Assembly (NCBI GenBank): GCA_024529925.1
Contig: JAFEUB010000736.1
Location: forward strand, 1,128,501-1,192,500
DNA length: 64,000 nucleotides
Source of the DNA: Ophthalmolycus amberensis
Lineage: Eukaryota; Chordata; Actinopteri; Perciformes; Zoarcidae
Direction: 5' to 3'
Shown piece after piece: positions 45,801-59,694 of this stretch (its first letter is position 1; each line of letters starts with the position of its first letter). The notes beneath the pieces are model-generated. The model made no database searches and had not been told where the DNA came from. It was given only the letters and a program-made list of their open reading frames with translations. The translations under genes were made by a program, and so were the position numbers.

Positions 45801-48800
45801 ACACACACACACACCCCGGCATGCATAAACAGAAATTAGATCACCATCAACGTTCTACATCTCGTATCTCTTTATTGGAGAGGAACAGAAAACCACGTGC
45901 AGGAAGCACTGTTTACACTTCCTGCTCTCCTCCATATATCCTATTATCCACCTTTCTGTTCTCACACATTAGACATGTTTCTGGCCTCCGCTGTGACTGT
46001 GAGGTATGTGCTTACTCACAGATGAAGGAGCCTACACTCTGATGTAATCCAGGGGAAACAGGGAAACGAGTGGGCGGGGGGGGGGGGCGGCTACCCTGGT
46101 GGTAGGTAATCCAATCCCTCCTGGTGTAATCTAGCAGCTCAAAACAATTACAAACCGGCTGCCCCCAAATCAGCACGGCCAGAAAGACAAAAGGGATGTG
46201 GCCTTTGCTTGTTAGTAGATGCTGATTTGAAGTCAGATTTAGTAGTTCACTGCAGAGGGGAAGATAATCTGGATCAGGGTTTGGCAATGCTGTTTCAAAC
46301 TGAGTTTGAAAGCCTCTGCAGATGGTACAGTGTGGGAGACAGTAGAAAAGCCGTGTCAGTGAGTCATAAAGAGGTGATGTCAGTCAAACACAAAGATTCA
46401 CCAGCCAGAAATCTGCCTGTGAGACGTGTGTGTGTGTGTCCTCCTCTTCCCACTCACTGTCACCCAATCAGGGGCTGATTAAAGGGGTTCACCTTTCCTG
46501 TGACATGCCTCTATCTGTATCCCTCTCCCTGTCCACAGTTGCCCCTCGCTGTTGCCCAACACCCTTTAGATGGCTGTTTTAAGTATCGCTATATTCGTTC
46601 AGTCATTCTATTCCATAGCATCACTTTTTCTTTTTTTTCGCTGGTCATTGCCTCTTTTCTCCATGACCGTCTCACCTATCTCTCTCCAGTCATCCCATCC
46701 CATTATTTTCTCTCTCCGTGTGTCACCATCCCATCCTCGTCATCACTCTCGGCTTCCAAGGATAGCCTCTGTCACTGTGTTTATTGTCTTAGTGTCAAAC
46801 CTAGACCTATGTCTGTCCAGGCATCCTGTTCCATCGCCTCCCATCCCACTCTTTGTCGTCATCCCTTTCATTTCTCCCCAGTGATTGTACGTGCTTCTGT
46901 TGTTTCTGGGCTTTTAGTCCAGCCTGGTGCGGGGAATTTCCTTCTTATCGTTCAGAGGGCCATTCCTTGCATTCCTGGCATGCTTCCTGGCACTGCCGGG
47001 GGTCCAGCCAGATGCGAGGGCGTCTGTAATACAAGGCAGACGCTGAGGCCAATTGACACCATTCATAGATCCAGCGGTGACCTTCTGATGGGAATGGACA
47101 GTGTGATTGATGAACAGAAAGAGGATGAGGAGCCAGGGAGTAAAGGGAGGGGGACACATAAAAAGACAGTGGCGTCGGAGGCGTAATGGCAATGTGTGTG
47201 AACTCTGTGCCAAAAATAGAACATTCTGGATAGCTTTCATTTTTAAGTCCTTGACTCACAGACTGTTATTGATAAAAGAAGACATGTAAGGCATCTAAAC
47301 ATCTCCCGACAGAGCAGTTTGTGGATAATTTGGAACAGCAGGGGGTCAAAGTACACATAAACATTGGGAACAAGAATAGAGAGATTAAAATAACTTTCAT
47401 GTCATTCTTCTTAGTCACGGCCCTCCGAGGATGAAGGTGGTTCTCTAACTGCACACCAAACAAAGCTTTTGTAAAAAGGTCAGGAAAATAAAACTGGAGA
47501 GACGTCGGGGCCGTGACAGGTCGTACCGATGTACAAGTAAAAGATGGCCGTCAAACCTGTCAGCTCGAGATAATGATAACGGTGGTTACGAAGAATGCAC
47601 GCAAACACATTACTTCCATATCTTGCTATCATTATTCCTGAGATAAGATGGAATGCGTAAGAAGGATGAGGGATAGACAAGTCCACAGTTTATAAAAACA
47701 TTTGCATTTATACTTCATTCCACAAGCGAATGCAAAAGAAAGAAAGAAAGAATACTGCAATACGACAACAACTGCAGAAACTTCAATCTAAAAAAGGAAG
47801 ACAGTGTATCTTCTGTGCCGTGTTTGCACCGCTTTGAGTCAAATTCGCTTCAAACCAAAGTTGACATTTCAGTGAACTTGAGGTCCGCCTTCCCTCCCTG
47901 TGCGGTCAAAGCAGAGCCTACTGCATGTGAAGAGAAGTCTTTCTGATTTCCAAACATTTTCACATGCACTCTGTCTCCAAACTGTTGTACTCAGCTCCCC
48001 GTTCCTGATGTCCGTACGGTGTTTCAAAACATAAACAGTGACAACATGCGGATATGAAATTTCCTTTCCTGTGTTTGCTCTTGATGAAATTTACACACTC
48101 TGCAGGGCTGACGCACAGGAAGTGGTCGGCAGAACGACGTAGAATCATACCAGCTGCTCATGTGTGCTGTTATACATTGTGTTATCTGCTGTCATTGTTG
48201 TAGGGGGTTGATTTACGATTGTCAGCGTGTAATGAGCGTTAATTTAATGAATGGCAAGTGATGAAGAGGTCTGATGTGCGTCAGCATTCACAGAGATGTC
48301 AGGTTCAAGGGGGGCAGAGGGTTATAAATTGAGGTAAACGTTAGGATTAACAGTCTAACAGACGTAAGCATATGTGTGTTTGCGTGTATGTCCATCTGTC
48401 TACAAAAGGGCATGTCCCCCCCCCCCCCCCACGTGAGTGAGGTCACGTTGACAAAGTCACTCAGTAGGGCAAACTGCGACGTCAGACAAGTGCTCTTCCT
48501 TTTGTATTCCCGCTCCCCTCACTCTTTCCCCTTCGTCTCTCCAGACCCTGCTGCCTCCTTACACACACACACACACGCACACACACTTTCCCGTCTCCCC
48601 TGCATTTGTCAGCAGCTCTCAGCTTCCGTAGCATAACACGACAACAGACTCAGTGTGTGGCTGACGCAGACGCGCGGCGCGCTGGCAAGTAGTGGTCAGC
48701 TCTGATACAGTATACATCACTCACACACGAAACACGGAGACGATGTAAGACTGACAAAGAGACAGGGAATGCACGAATAATGTCTCTGGGATAACTATTC

Positions 48801-49314
48801 TGCACGCTGAAGAATGCACCAGAAATGGGACCTTCACTTTATCTCTCTAATCTTTTACTTCTCCTTACAGGAATACTGACGCAGAGATATTGCAGTCAAG
48901 TGATAAAAATAATTCACTGCTTGATATCATCTGTTTTGATTGTTTAAAGCTTGAACTGTTTATGTTTCATTGATCCTCCTGCGCACCAGACTGCACCTGA
49001 GAAATCAAGAGAGGGATGTGAAGTGGAGGTGAGTGAGTGTGTGAAAGAGAAAGTAAGAGGGAACCTGAGGGGAAGCACTTTGAAAGGAGGAAGAGATGGA
49101 GCGAGCGAGAAGGATGCAGACAGGACACGCAATGACAGAGGAGGAAAGAATGTTTAGGGCGACTGAGAATGGCGGTGAGAGGAACGGGAGCTCTGAGACA
49201 GGCCTGGGCTCTCCGGTGTATTAACACTAGTCTGAGATGGAGGGAGCGAGCAGGGTAGATGGAAAGAGTGTTTGCACAGTAAAAAGTTCCTTTTGCGTGG
49301 GTTGCTTGCTTCCC

Positions 49315-49348
<34 letters not shown>

Positions 49349-52300
49349 CTTCCTCTTCTCCTTCTCACAGTCTGTCTGTGACCTATTGCTTCAACTAGTT
49401 CATTCAGAGATTTCCTCACTGGCAGACGCAAAACTGTGAGCGAAGCAGGTGAGCCACGCAGAGTCAGAAAGGGAGAGGGTTTCGGCTGACTCTCGCTGTT
49501 AGACATGCACGCACACACACACATACATGCATGCACACACACACACACTGTGTTCTGTCACGTACCATAGAGTTTGGTTTCCAAACAAAATGAGCCTCGT
49601 AAATGTGTGTTTAATAGAGAGCTGATTTAAACATTTTGCTCCCCCAAGTTTCTGCCGGGAGAGACGTTTGCCTCATGCTCTTCCTTTCATCCCTGCATCC
49701 TGCCCTTTGCTCGGCTCCGTGAGCTGAGCGAGTGGAGGAAACCTGCAATAATGATGCTGGTTAATGTCCCTCTTTAATGGTCTAATAAAAAGGAAAAGCA
49801 ACAGATGCACAACAGCCATATCTGCTCCCACTGGGCCGCTCACATGGAATAGGAAGAGAGCAATTGACGCGCATAATTTGTAAATCACGTCCACGGGGAG
49901 TTTTTCTCAACTAAAGTCTCGCCAGAGGAGGGGAGATGAAGGGGGCTTGAGAGGAGCGCCCCTTCTCATAGATCCATTTGAAAGAGGACAACAGCACTTT
50001 AACACCGATCCCCAGCAGTGAGAAAGAGAGTCATAGACGTCACTTTATTGCAGCCCCCTCCTGTGTGTCACTATTTCTCCCGCCCCCCCTGAACTATTAA
50101 CACACTCACTTGCTCTCTGACGTAGGTTGAAGTAACGGGGCAAGCTGGGGGGGGGGGGAGAAGGGGATGGGGGGGGGGGGGGGGGTGGCGGTGGGTAGCA
50201 AGTTAGGGTACGGTTACCATGACGGTTCCCCAGATAGGATACCCAGCCGGAGACACGCACTTGGCAGCGAGCTGGAGAGAATGAATGGGGGACAGAATGA
50301 CGGAGCAGAGAGGAAGAAGAGGAGGTGGAGGAGGTCATGGGTAAACTTGAAAGTGTCCTGTTATAGGAGAGTAAATATTAACAGTAAAAGGTCGGACCTT
50401 TGGTTTTCCCTTTGAACGTAATCTTTGTGTCTGTTTACTCAGGCCTTGCTGGAATTCCCTAGAGGAAATGAGGGTGCAACATGAAAATTATGAATTTATT
50501 ACTACTCCTTCTCCCATAATCCCTTTTACCATCGGAGCAGTGTTACGTCACAGCCAACAAATTCACTGTTTACATATGAGACTCTGAGGTAAGCAGAACA
50601 CGGGAGTTAACCCTAAAATCCACAAGACTACTTTATCACCCACCTGGACATGGAAATTAACCCAAGGCTGCCAACGTCTATAAACCCGCATGATCAGATT
50701 GGGCTGATGTTTCATAATCAAACTACACAACCATGATCACACAAGTACACAGTGGAGAAAAATTCCCAACGTAAAAAAACCCCATTCATGCTCAATCGCT
50801 TCCTTGTCAGATAAATAAACTATGAAGATTACACAAATATTTATTCTGAATTTGTTTGAATCAAACTTTTTAAAGTGGCTCTGGTAAAAACCAAATGAAT
50901 CGAGCAACTGTGCGAATTAACAGCCGGGCAAAAGGTGAGCGAAGAGTGTGAGGCATTCAAATGATTTGAAGCCTGCGTAATAATGTGTGAATACATGCCA
51001 TGGCGCACAGGAAACCTAGTGTAGAGCATGACCGAATTGAGTGAAGCTTGTGTGAGTAAAGTTTGTCTGGCAGCGTGGCCTGGCAGGCCCTGTCACAGGT
51101 TCCCCTTCCTCTCTGATGCCTTTGAGGTCGTAGTCTGAGTGTCTCACTCTGTTTCTCCTCCTATGGTGGTTTACACAGATTGGTGATGTAATGGGTAGCA
51201 TATGAAGGCCACACACAAACACACAGACGCGCACACAAACACTGATGCTCATGCACGTTATACAGACACCGCACTTATACCACCACACCACCCATAATTA
51301 CACACATATACTGTACGCACACCCATTCACACAAACCCTGGATTCCCCCTTTTCCAACAGGCATGCACCAGTGTGTGCTTGCTCTCTCACACACAAACAC
51401 AAAAAGTCTAAACAAAGATACATGACCCTTTTGATCTTTGCACACTGACATCCATGTACGTGCGCACACCCACAGACGCGCGCACTTAAAGGGCACCCAC
51501 CCGGTGTCATAGTGTGTGAGTGATCAGCGCTGGCGGACGGCCTAACAGAAGACCGTGTGCTTCAGAACCACCCAGGAGACCCCCATCATGAGAGGCAGCC
51601 CATAGGGAACGAGGGAGAGTGACTAACATCACTTTTTCTTTTCTTCTTTCCCCAGCTGTGTCTTCAAACGGCCCTTTGATGTGGGAAATTAAAAAGAGCG
51701 AGTGTGTCAATATCTCCCTACGTCCAACCTCACTCATCTATTTCCTCTCCTCCTTCTCCTGCTTTTCTTCTCTACTGTTGACCCGAGGAAACAGAGTATG
51801 GCCCCTTTTCACCACAACAACTCTACCACCCACTCGCAGCCACCGGGCCCTCATCATTTGGACTGTGTTTGTTTGTCTGTGTAGGCCCGCCACTGGACTG
51901 GCAACTCTGTGTGTATACGTGTATATGTGTATGAGTGTGCGACTGTGCACATACAAGGCCCACCACTAATTATTTTCTAACCACACATGAGTGTATGTCT
52001 GCGAATGAGGGTCTCCTAATCTCACACCCAGACTCAAAAAACGCTTTTTTCCTTTTCAGTGGTCTCTCTCTCACTCTCTCTTTCCCTTTGTGTGTGTGTG
52101 TGTGTGTATTGACTGTATGTCAGAAGTGGACGTAGTCACCGTGATGTAGTCACCCATTGATGTGTGGACTACCGTTTTGAAGTCTTGAGTTCGGCATTTT
52201 GGCCGTCGCCATCTTGGTTTTGGTCCGTTGACATCTTTTTCTTTTGTCACCAGAGTTGACAAGAGAGGGTGGAGCTAAGTACAACCTCACCCTGAATAAG

Positions 52301-53586
52301 ACAATAAGACAATGTAAAATGTTACAATGAACTTCCATGAACTGAAAACACTTTGTGAAAGGGTTAAAGTTCTAAGACAAAAACACGGACAACTCCAAGA
52401 CCAGACAACGCCGTGGCAGCGACCTGTCAATCACAAGGTAGCCACGCCCTAAAACATAGCCTGCTTTATTTCCTCTTTTACTCTAAATGGGAACATAATT
52501 TACTAAAGGAACATCATGCTGTATTTAAGGAGACCTGAAACAAGTGGCCGAGACATAAAGTCATGTTAACAGTTTGAGGTAATAAATCAAGTGAGAAGAA
52601 GAGTCATTTTCTTTATTGACTTCTATACGATCGGATTTCTTTTTGCTACCAGAGGAGTTGCCCCCTGCTGGATATTAGAAAGAATGCAGGTTTAAGGGAC
52701 TTCTACATTAGCTTCACTTTTTGGACCTGGAGGTTGCCGCCTGGTAGGCTATGTAGTCAGTTTTCCATCCAAATGTAACGCAAATTTTCTGAAAATCTGC
52801 ATCACAAACTGCATGTGCACGTCTCTACTGTTGGGCAAATATTAAGGCTTGGTTCATTGAGTTAAGCAGTACTTGGAGCTGATTCCCATGATGTCAGGTG
52901 CCAGACTATTGATGAAGAAGAGGGTGCAACGAGATGACGCAATTAAAGGCCAGTCAAACTTTAAAATGGTGGGGAAAGATTTGAAAACGTGACAGGAAAT
53001 TTGAAAATATGAGCATTTATGTTTTTTAAATAATTGATTTGAGGAAGGTTTACATTCTCCTTCACGTTCCAGTTCCACAGAGATCTGATGTTACGTTCTA
53101 CTGCCGTTTTTCCCCTTTCACCCAATTTTGAGCGTTTTCACTCAGTTTTTCACAGGTGGATGGAAACGCACCTATTGACTTCCTTTTGATTTACAGTGTA
53201 CAGTATGATGCATCAACTGTCCCCTTGTGATGCCTGGAAACTCATTTTTGCCCTTTGCAACAGTAGGCCACGCTTTACTGCACCTGACTGAGTGTTTCCA
53301 GGCTGCCCCACTCTACTTGCGTGTGTGTGAAAAAGAGAGTTTGTGAGAAATCCTGTTGATGTGTGTACAGTACACTGTTTTGCATGTTTCTGAGCTAGAA
53401 AGCATCTTTTGGGTGTGTTTTGTTTCAATAGAGCAGCATGTTTTATTATGACACAGCGTATGTTGTGTGAGTGCATCCAAGTGCATGTTTTGTGTGTGTG
53501 TGTGTGTGTGTGCGTGTGTGTTTTGTGTTGACCCCACCGACCACCTCCCACCCCTCAAGCGTGTGTGTCTGTGTTAATGTCCTGTG

Positions 53587-53594
<8 letters not shown>

Positions 53595-53659
<65 letters not shown>
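53595..53659. repeat. (TA)32 microsatellite flanked by (GT)n
   Basis: About 65 bp of uninterrupted TA alternation, with GT-rich repeats on both sides. Long TA arrays can extrude as cruciforms and are hard to assemble, so the length may be wrong. Confidence 0.95.
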
Positions 53660-53661
<2 letters not shown>

Positions 53662-54376
53662 TGTGTGTGTGTGTCCGCTCACTGTTTCTATGCAACACTT
53701 TCAGAGGCCCCTTCTGGTCTGGACAACACCTCTCCTGCTCCTATCCGTCTCTCACTCCTCACTCTTTCCTTCACCCTGGAGAGGGAGAGAAGGAGTGAAA
53801 AAAAGAGAAGGAGGTGGGTGGGGGGGCAGTGGAAATAACAGGCTGCTGTCTCAGGAGGGGCACTGAAAAAAAAGAGCAAGGGGTGAGAAAAGGAGGGAGA
53901 GAAATATGGGGGGAGAAAAGGTGTTTGCTGTGCGTATTAGCTATGATACAGGGAATGTGGCATGTGTAACCTAAAAGAGCGCTGCCATGAATTAAATAAC
54001 TCAGGCGAGAACACACTTTCTGTGACATTTCACCCTTGAACACGGAACACATCACCACAAGAAAAAGACAGGGCTCAAATAGATACATGGTTACATAAGA
54101 TACGCTGATACACGTGAAAACAATAGGCTTTTTAAAGTCTGCTGTGATAGAGAGAGGGAGAGAGGGGGGGGGGGGAAGAGATTTGGAGATGGAAAGATAA
54201 AAAAAAGAGGTAGATGGGACTGATTGGCGCAGGTAGCGGGATGCGACAGAGGAAGTGCTGGAGATAGGACAGGACGGGAGAAAGTGATAGAGGAAAGAAA
54301 AGAAAACAGGGGGAAAAAACAACGGAACATTTTTTTTAAGTTTCGCAAAGGGAGACGGGCAGCAGGGAGGGGAGGA

Positions 54377-54379
<3 letters not shown>

Positions 54380-54412
<33 letters not shown>
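54380..54412. repeat. (GA)16 tract upstream of the il11 promoter
   Basis: A GA dinucleotide run inside a longer GA-rich stretch (54280-54430), followed by GT-rich sequence, about 80 bp upstream of the AP-1 site. Confidence 0.9.
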
Positions 54413-54415
<3 letters not shown>

Positions 54416-54490
54416 GGAGAGAAAGAGCGAGCGTGTGTCTGTGTGTGTGCGTGTGGATGTGTGTGTGTGTGTGTGTTTTTATGAATGAAG

Positions 54491-54532
54491 TGAGTCACTG
54501 CGGATGTGTCATAGGCCCGACGTCTTTATAAA
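54491..54532 (+). promoter_or_regulatory. il11 core promoter: AP-1 site and TATA box
   Basis: A perfect AP-1 site TGAGTCA (54491-54497, inside the palindrome GTGAGTCAC) lies 30 bp upstream of a TATA box TATAAA (54527-54532). Transcription should start near 54555-54560. That leaves a CT-rich 5' UTR of about 390 nt with no upstream AUG before the il11 start codon at 54946. AP-1 control of IL11 is well known in mammals. Confidence 0.75.
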
Positions 54533-54945
54533 GGAAGTTTTAAACAAGCCTAAACACTTCACTGCGCGCAAAAATTGGACTTACCACACTCGCATCCCTC
54601 TCTCTGCCTCTCTGTTGCCTCTCTCTCTCTCCAAACTGTCCAAGTGTCTCTCTGTCTCCAGCACTCCATAAAGACTACAAGGACTCATCTCAAACTTTAC
54701 CAAAGACAGAAAGTTTGATCACTTTTACCGTCCTTTTTCTGTGTGAGTGCTTCAGTCATCACTCTGCTCTCTCATTCATCCTCTCTCGTCCTGACAACTT
54801 TCCTCCTCGCTCTGACTGAAGAGTGCGAAGAAGAAACCGGAGCACGTGACAGTTTCCGGAGTTCAATTTATTTATTATTTTTCTATTTATTTATTTATCC
54901 ACCGTTTGTTTGCTGGTTTACCTATCCCTTGGATCCGAACCAAAT

Positions 54946-56888
54946 ATGAAATGTAAGTGTTTGTATGAGTGTGCTTTTCTAATTTCTATATTGTAGTTTC
55001 TTTGTACAAGTTATATTTTATTTCAAAATGTTAATGTTACTGTTACTAGATATTTGATCGTTTATATAGGCTTTGCTACAGGCTCAATTTAATTATTTAT
55101 TCAGATTAAATTCTAAACAATTGACTCACAAATGACTGAACATTCAGAATGGACAACTTTATTCTCGGGTGATCCCTAAACTGCAAAAGTTACACTAGGA
55201 CATGGAGATGCTCCTGCAGTGTTATTTTGGCTGTGATTCTTGTGGGTTCACCTGTAATTATCAAGCATTCATCATTTCAACACCGCTGTGGTTTCCTTTT
55301 AATACTTAGTCTACCTTGTATTTGAACTTGAAAGGAAAAAGAATGAATGAGCTTACTGTTAGAGAGTTGCCTTGGCTGGGTCCATATAATTTATACCACC
55401 AACTCATGTACCTATCCAGTTGCAGGTGTGACAATCAGCAGCATTCATTGCAGTTGCTTATGGTAAAGGAGTGATTGTGATATTCAGTGTCAAAGCCCGG
55501 CTTTTTAATGATTTAATGATTTGCATTCAGCCTGTGAACTCTGACACTGTAGCTCTTGAGGATCCCTCTGCCAAGTCTGGAGCCATTGTTTATATTGTGG
55601 TGCAGTATCTTCCCCTGGAGCTGACAGCCGTGGCCTGAGGTCATTATCATTATAGCGAGATGACAGCGCCTTTCCACTAATTGCTTCCGTTTTGTTCTAC
55701 CCCTGCAGTGCTGCTCGACTCCTCCTCGTCGCTCCTCTTCTCGCTGCTATTGGCTCAGCTGCCCGTGTTCACGAATGCCTCTCCAGTACCACAGCGGCGG
55801 CCCACTGACATGGACAAACTGTCCAATCAGACCAAAAATCTAATGAAGCTCACCCAAGAACTGCTGGTAAGTGAAGATGCCGTCATGGTCACAGCTATTG
55901 ATTGAAGGCGAGGCTAATGAGGCTGATTGAATTGTTAGTGTGATTGTGGAAGAGGATGCACAACCTGTCTTGATTGATCTTTGTCTAATTGGATTGAGGT
56001 GCTAATGTTATACCTTTCAGTTTGGGTAACAGCACTAACTTTGCACCGTGCACAAACTACACTAGGTGTGCTCAGGTCCTCACTTTGACTTAAGCTGCTT
56101 CCATTGGTGACAGACTGGCTGCATGCTCAGATCAGGGCAGCTGAAAGCCTCAGGGGAGATTTGACTCAGTGATCTCACTTTTAATCCACACTGGACTCTG
56201 TAGGGAGGGGAGGGCTGACTCAGCAACCTCCTGGTCTGCCTGCTCACCTGACTGGTGGCAGTAAGATTGGTGGGCATGCAGGCCAGTGAAGGTGCAATGA
56301 AATCAATATCAAGTTTTATAGAATTAAGTAGAATATAGACACATTTACAGTGACGGTCTTGCAGGATACGTGATGTCAAGGGGTTAGAGAAACAAAACAT
56401 TAAGTTCAAGGAATAAGTTCACCCTAAGTCTAATTTAGAACTACATATCAACACCTGCCTCCATCTAAGCTGAGCATACCATCTATGAAATAACAGCAAA
56501 GTATATCACTTGCCTGTTTACATAGAAACATGTTTATGTTCTGCGGCTAGACTGTGGAAGTGAGGATTGAGTTGGAGTTTTTTCTCCTCTGAAATGTGCA
56601 CCGTACTGACAACGCTGGCTCTAAATTTTATTTTGTTGACAGTCAAATAGGTAGGAAAATCAGATTTGAGAACTCGGCCAAGATTTGGCTTCAGCTGGTG
56701 ATTGTGTATCAACAGCGTTTTAACAGGTGAAAAGAAAGCGGGATCATATCTGTGGATCTTCGGTTACACATGGCTGATCTAGATTCTATTTTTGCACGAT
56801 GCAAATCTTTCAACTCTTTTGTTCATGGGGATAAAATCAAAAATAGCCACATACTCTCTCTAGTCTTGGCCAGTAGATATTGTTATGA

Positions 56889-56930
<42 letters not shown>

Positions 56931-57235
56931 GTTGCTTTAAAACAATGTTACAGGCCATTGTGTAGCAGAAGTCTGTAACCTGCGGTCCAGATGTGAACAG
57001 CAGCTTTATTAAAGGGTGATGGGGACAGTAGAAGACAGTGTTCGGTAACATGGAAGAATTATTTTTAATTTATTTCCTTATTGTGTGGAATTCCACTAAA
57101 AGGAGGAGAAAGTTGGGAAAGATAAATAGAACGGGAATCCATGGAAAGTCCCTGCAAAAACGCAATGAAACTGATGCTTTAAGAGAGAAAAATGTGTGTC
57201 TGTCCACACATAGGTCTATATAAGTTTTCTGACGC

Positions 57236-57281
<46 letters not shown>

Positions 57282-58754
57282 ATGCATTCAGTATGGGTGC
57301 AAATGTATGTGTGCATGCATTTGTGTATGCATTTTTGTGGCTGGGTGTGTGTGTGTGTGTGTGCGTTGAGGGTTCTGTAAATAGTCATGGTTGTGTAGGT
57401 GTGGTGTTTAGTGTTTTGCTTTTGGTCGCCACAGCAAAGTGACTTGATAAAAATCTAAAAGATTTATCACATTCCAGTATTTGCATTCAGGAAGAAAAAG
57501 GTTGGATGCGAGGGTTCTGCCGGGTGAGGTCACGATCTGTGATAGAGAGAGCAAGAAAAGGAGAATAAGAGGGAGAATTAAAGGCTGAGAAAGATGGAGC
57601 AAAAACCACAAGAGATGAAGAGATCAGAGAGCCAACCAGATGACAAGGCAGTGGTGTATGTGTGTGCATGCATGCACATGTGCACGAGATGTTGCATGTG
57701 CTTGTGCACCTGGTAAAAGACACAGAGAGGGGGAGAGAGAGAGGAGAGGGTAAGGAAGCGAGGGATGGAAGGGGACAAAAGCAACAGAGACAAAACATTG
57801 GACCACAAACATGAGTGAGCTCTTACGAAAGGCTGATGGAGAGACATGCGAGACAATGCGGCACATTCATCACTAAAAACATCAACACAAACAACTGGAG
57901 GCCAACAGTAGGGCACGGAAAACACTGCATAACAGGTTAAGGAAGCATTAAGCACACACAACCTGTTTACACAAAACATTTCTCAGCACTCATCATCCTA
58001 ATGTTGTTATGTTCCTCTACTGATTGGAAGTGACGCATGCCACATCAGCCATCTCCATGAATCCCCATTCATTACTAAATCAGGCATACATCTTTAATAC
58101 TACTAATAAACAGCACAGCTGCCTTTTGTGAAGTAGAACTCCTATTAACCTGCAGTCAGGTTGTTTATCCCCCTCTAGTGGCCACGATGGGAACTACATC
58201 CGCTCTCTGGACGCAGTTTATAACACAACTCTGGGCAGCGGTACTGCGTCATTCGCTCTTTTTATAGCTGTGACCCTGGAGTTTCCCTACAGTTCTGTGT
58301 TGTCTGTCCCACTTGGAGCTTTCTTAGTCATTGCATATGTTGTTATCCTCGCTCCCTGTAGAAAACATCCTGTGGGTTCAGGTCATTTGCTCTTATTGTT
58401 GACATTTGGGGAGGCTGAATGTGGGTGAACTCACACTGACCCGATCAACCACACTCCCCTCAGTGAGAGCTACTGTCTCCAAGCACAGAAAACAGTCATT
58501 CGATGGAGGTGCTGGACTAATACTTTCCTCATGTTGCCGTGACTTGTCTCAGGATGAGTTAAATTGCGCCGATGCAAATTACTAACTGGCTGCTTTGCGT
58601 CTTGTTTTCTCTTTCAGAGGGAGCATGCATTCGACTCAGATGTGGAGCCCCACAGGTTCAGGTCTCTGCCAGAAATGAGCAACAGATCAGCCAATAACCT
58701 CAACAATCTTGAGGTAATGCTCTGATATTTGCATTCTGTATTTGTGTGTGACTC

Positions 58755-58806
<52 letters not shown>

Positions 58807-59378
58807 TGTGTGCGTGTGAGGGTAGAGGTGCTTGTCTTGTTTCTATACACACAGTCACATCTTGCCACACCCATGCTACGTCTCTAAGTGTGTCTGTGTT
58901 GTTTCCAGCTGAAGCCCACACTCTCACAGCTGCATGCTGACCTGAAGCTGTATGAGCACCACTTTGAGTGGCTGAACAAGGTTTCAAAGAAGCACCACCA
59001 CCCTGCACTGCCCAAGCTGGTGGAGATGATCAGAGAAATGAAATCTCTCATCAATCTGCTGCACCGTCAGGTAAAGAGCTGAGTTTCCGCATTTGATCAT
59101 CAGGTGTCTTCACTGTTTAACTTGATGTTTATCCATTAAAGTTGTAGCATACAAATGAATAAATCAATAGTTTTTACAATCTGTCATCTCTGCTACAGAT
59201 GCTGAGAGTTGAAGCACCAAGGCTGACTCAGGTGACCCCCTCCCTGCCCCCTCACCTCCCCTATCAGTTTGATGTCCTGCAGTCCAGCCATGAGCTTCTC
59301 CAACACTTCAAGCTCTTCTGTGATTGGGCATACCGAGCATTCATCAGCCTCAAGCCCAAAGTCTCTGCAGCACAATGA
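54946..59378 (+). CDS. il11a: Interleukin-11 (IL-6 family cytokine)
   Basis: This is a secreted four-helix cytokine that signals through IL-11 receptor alpha and gp130. Coding exons are 54946-54952, 55709-55866, 58618-58713, 58909-59070 and 59199-59378: five exons in the IL-6-family pattern, 200 residues (human 199). The first exon carries only ATG AAA T. The signal peptide MKLLLDSSSSLLFSLLLAQL continues PVFTNA, with cleavage likely before SPVPQ. Features include RFRSLPEMS, matching the conserved LDSLP segment; LSQLHADLKLYEHHFEWLNK (helix B region); and LLQHFKLFCDWAYRAFISLK (helix D, human LTLDWAVRGLLLLK). Sequons are at about 25, 42 and 77. All splice sites are GT-AG. Teleosts have il11a and il11b; the a copy is my best guess. 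Family call is firm. Confidence 0.88.
55867..58617 (+). other. il11 intron 2, repeats only
   Basis: A 2.75-kb intron with two (GT)19-20 arrays (56891-56928, 57240-57278), a purine-rich stretch at 57540-57780 and otherwise unremarkable sequence. No additional exon was seen. Confidence 0.6.
58759..58804 (+). repeat. (TG)23 microsatellite in il11 intron 3
   Basis: This array starts 46 nt after the exon 3 donor and fills a quarter of a 195-nt intron. UG arrays near 5' splice sites can bind TDP-43/CELF-type proteins and alter splicing. Confidence 0.95.
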
Positions 59379-59694
59379 CGACCCGAGCTCATTCATACTT
59401 TTCCTCTTAACTACATGGCGGCATAGCCAGTGAGGATACATGGAGCCCCGCCTCAGCCAAAGGGGAATTAGGACCATGTCAGTGTGCACTGTAGTCAACA
59501 GCATCCCTGAAGAGGCCAAATGTCAACCAATGACACTTGTGTTGAAGAATGTGTTTCCATCATAGCCAATAAGGATGTGCTGTACTGCAGCCAGTTACAA
59601 TCAAGATTCCCGTTAAAGCAAACTGCCAGTTTAACGACGATGATCATGTCACAATTCCCCAAACTGTCTCCTAAAGGCCTTGTTCATGACCATG

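Larger units (their letters stand above)
41480..54500. other. 13-kb gene desert between rasip1 and il11
   Basis: No exon with coherent splice sites or recognisable protein similarity was found on either strand. Contents are microsatellites (42800-42826, 45793-45814, 53490-53520, a TA array at 53595-53659), G or C runs (46077-46087, 48416-48430, 50147-50158, 50169-50185, 54164-54175) and GA/CT-rich tracts. The longest open frame (46500-47186, 228 codons) is S/P/H-rich with no family signature. A more GC-rich, CpG-containing stretch at about 44400-44960 is the best place to look for a conserved regulatory element. Confidence 0.55.

Noticed and set aside
46500..47186. 228-codon open frame in the gene desert
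   Set aside because: Ser/Pro/His-rich low-complexity translation with no domain, no flanking splice sites of note and overlapping open frames on both strands; most likely chance.
53471..54498. Several frames of 80-183 codons near 54 kb
   Set aside because: Translations of GT, TA and GA repeats (Tyr-Ile or Ser-Leu runs); they overlap the il11 promoter region.
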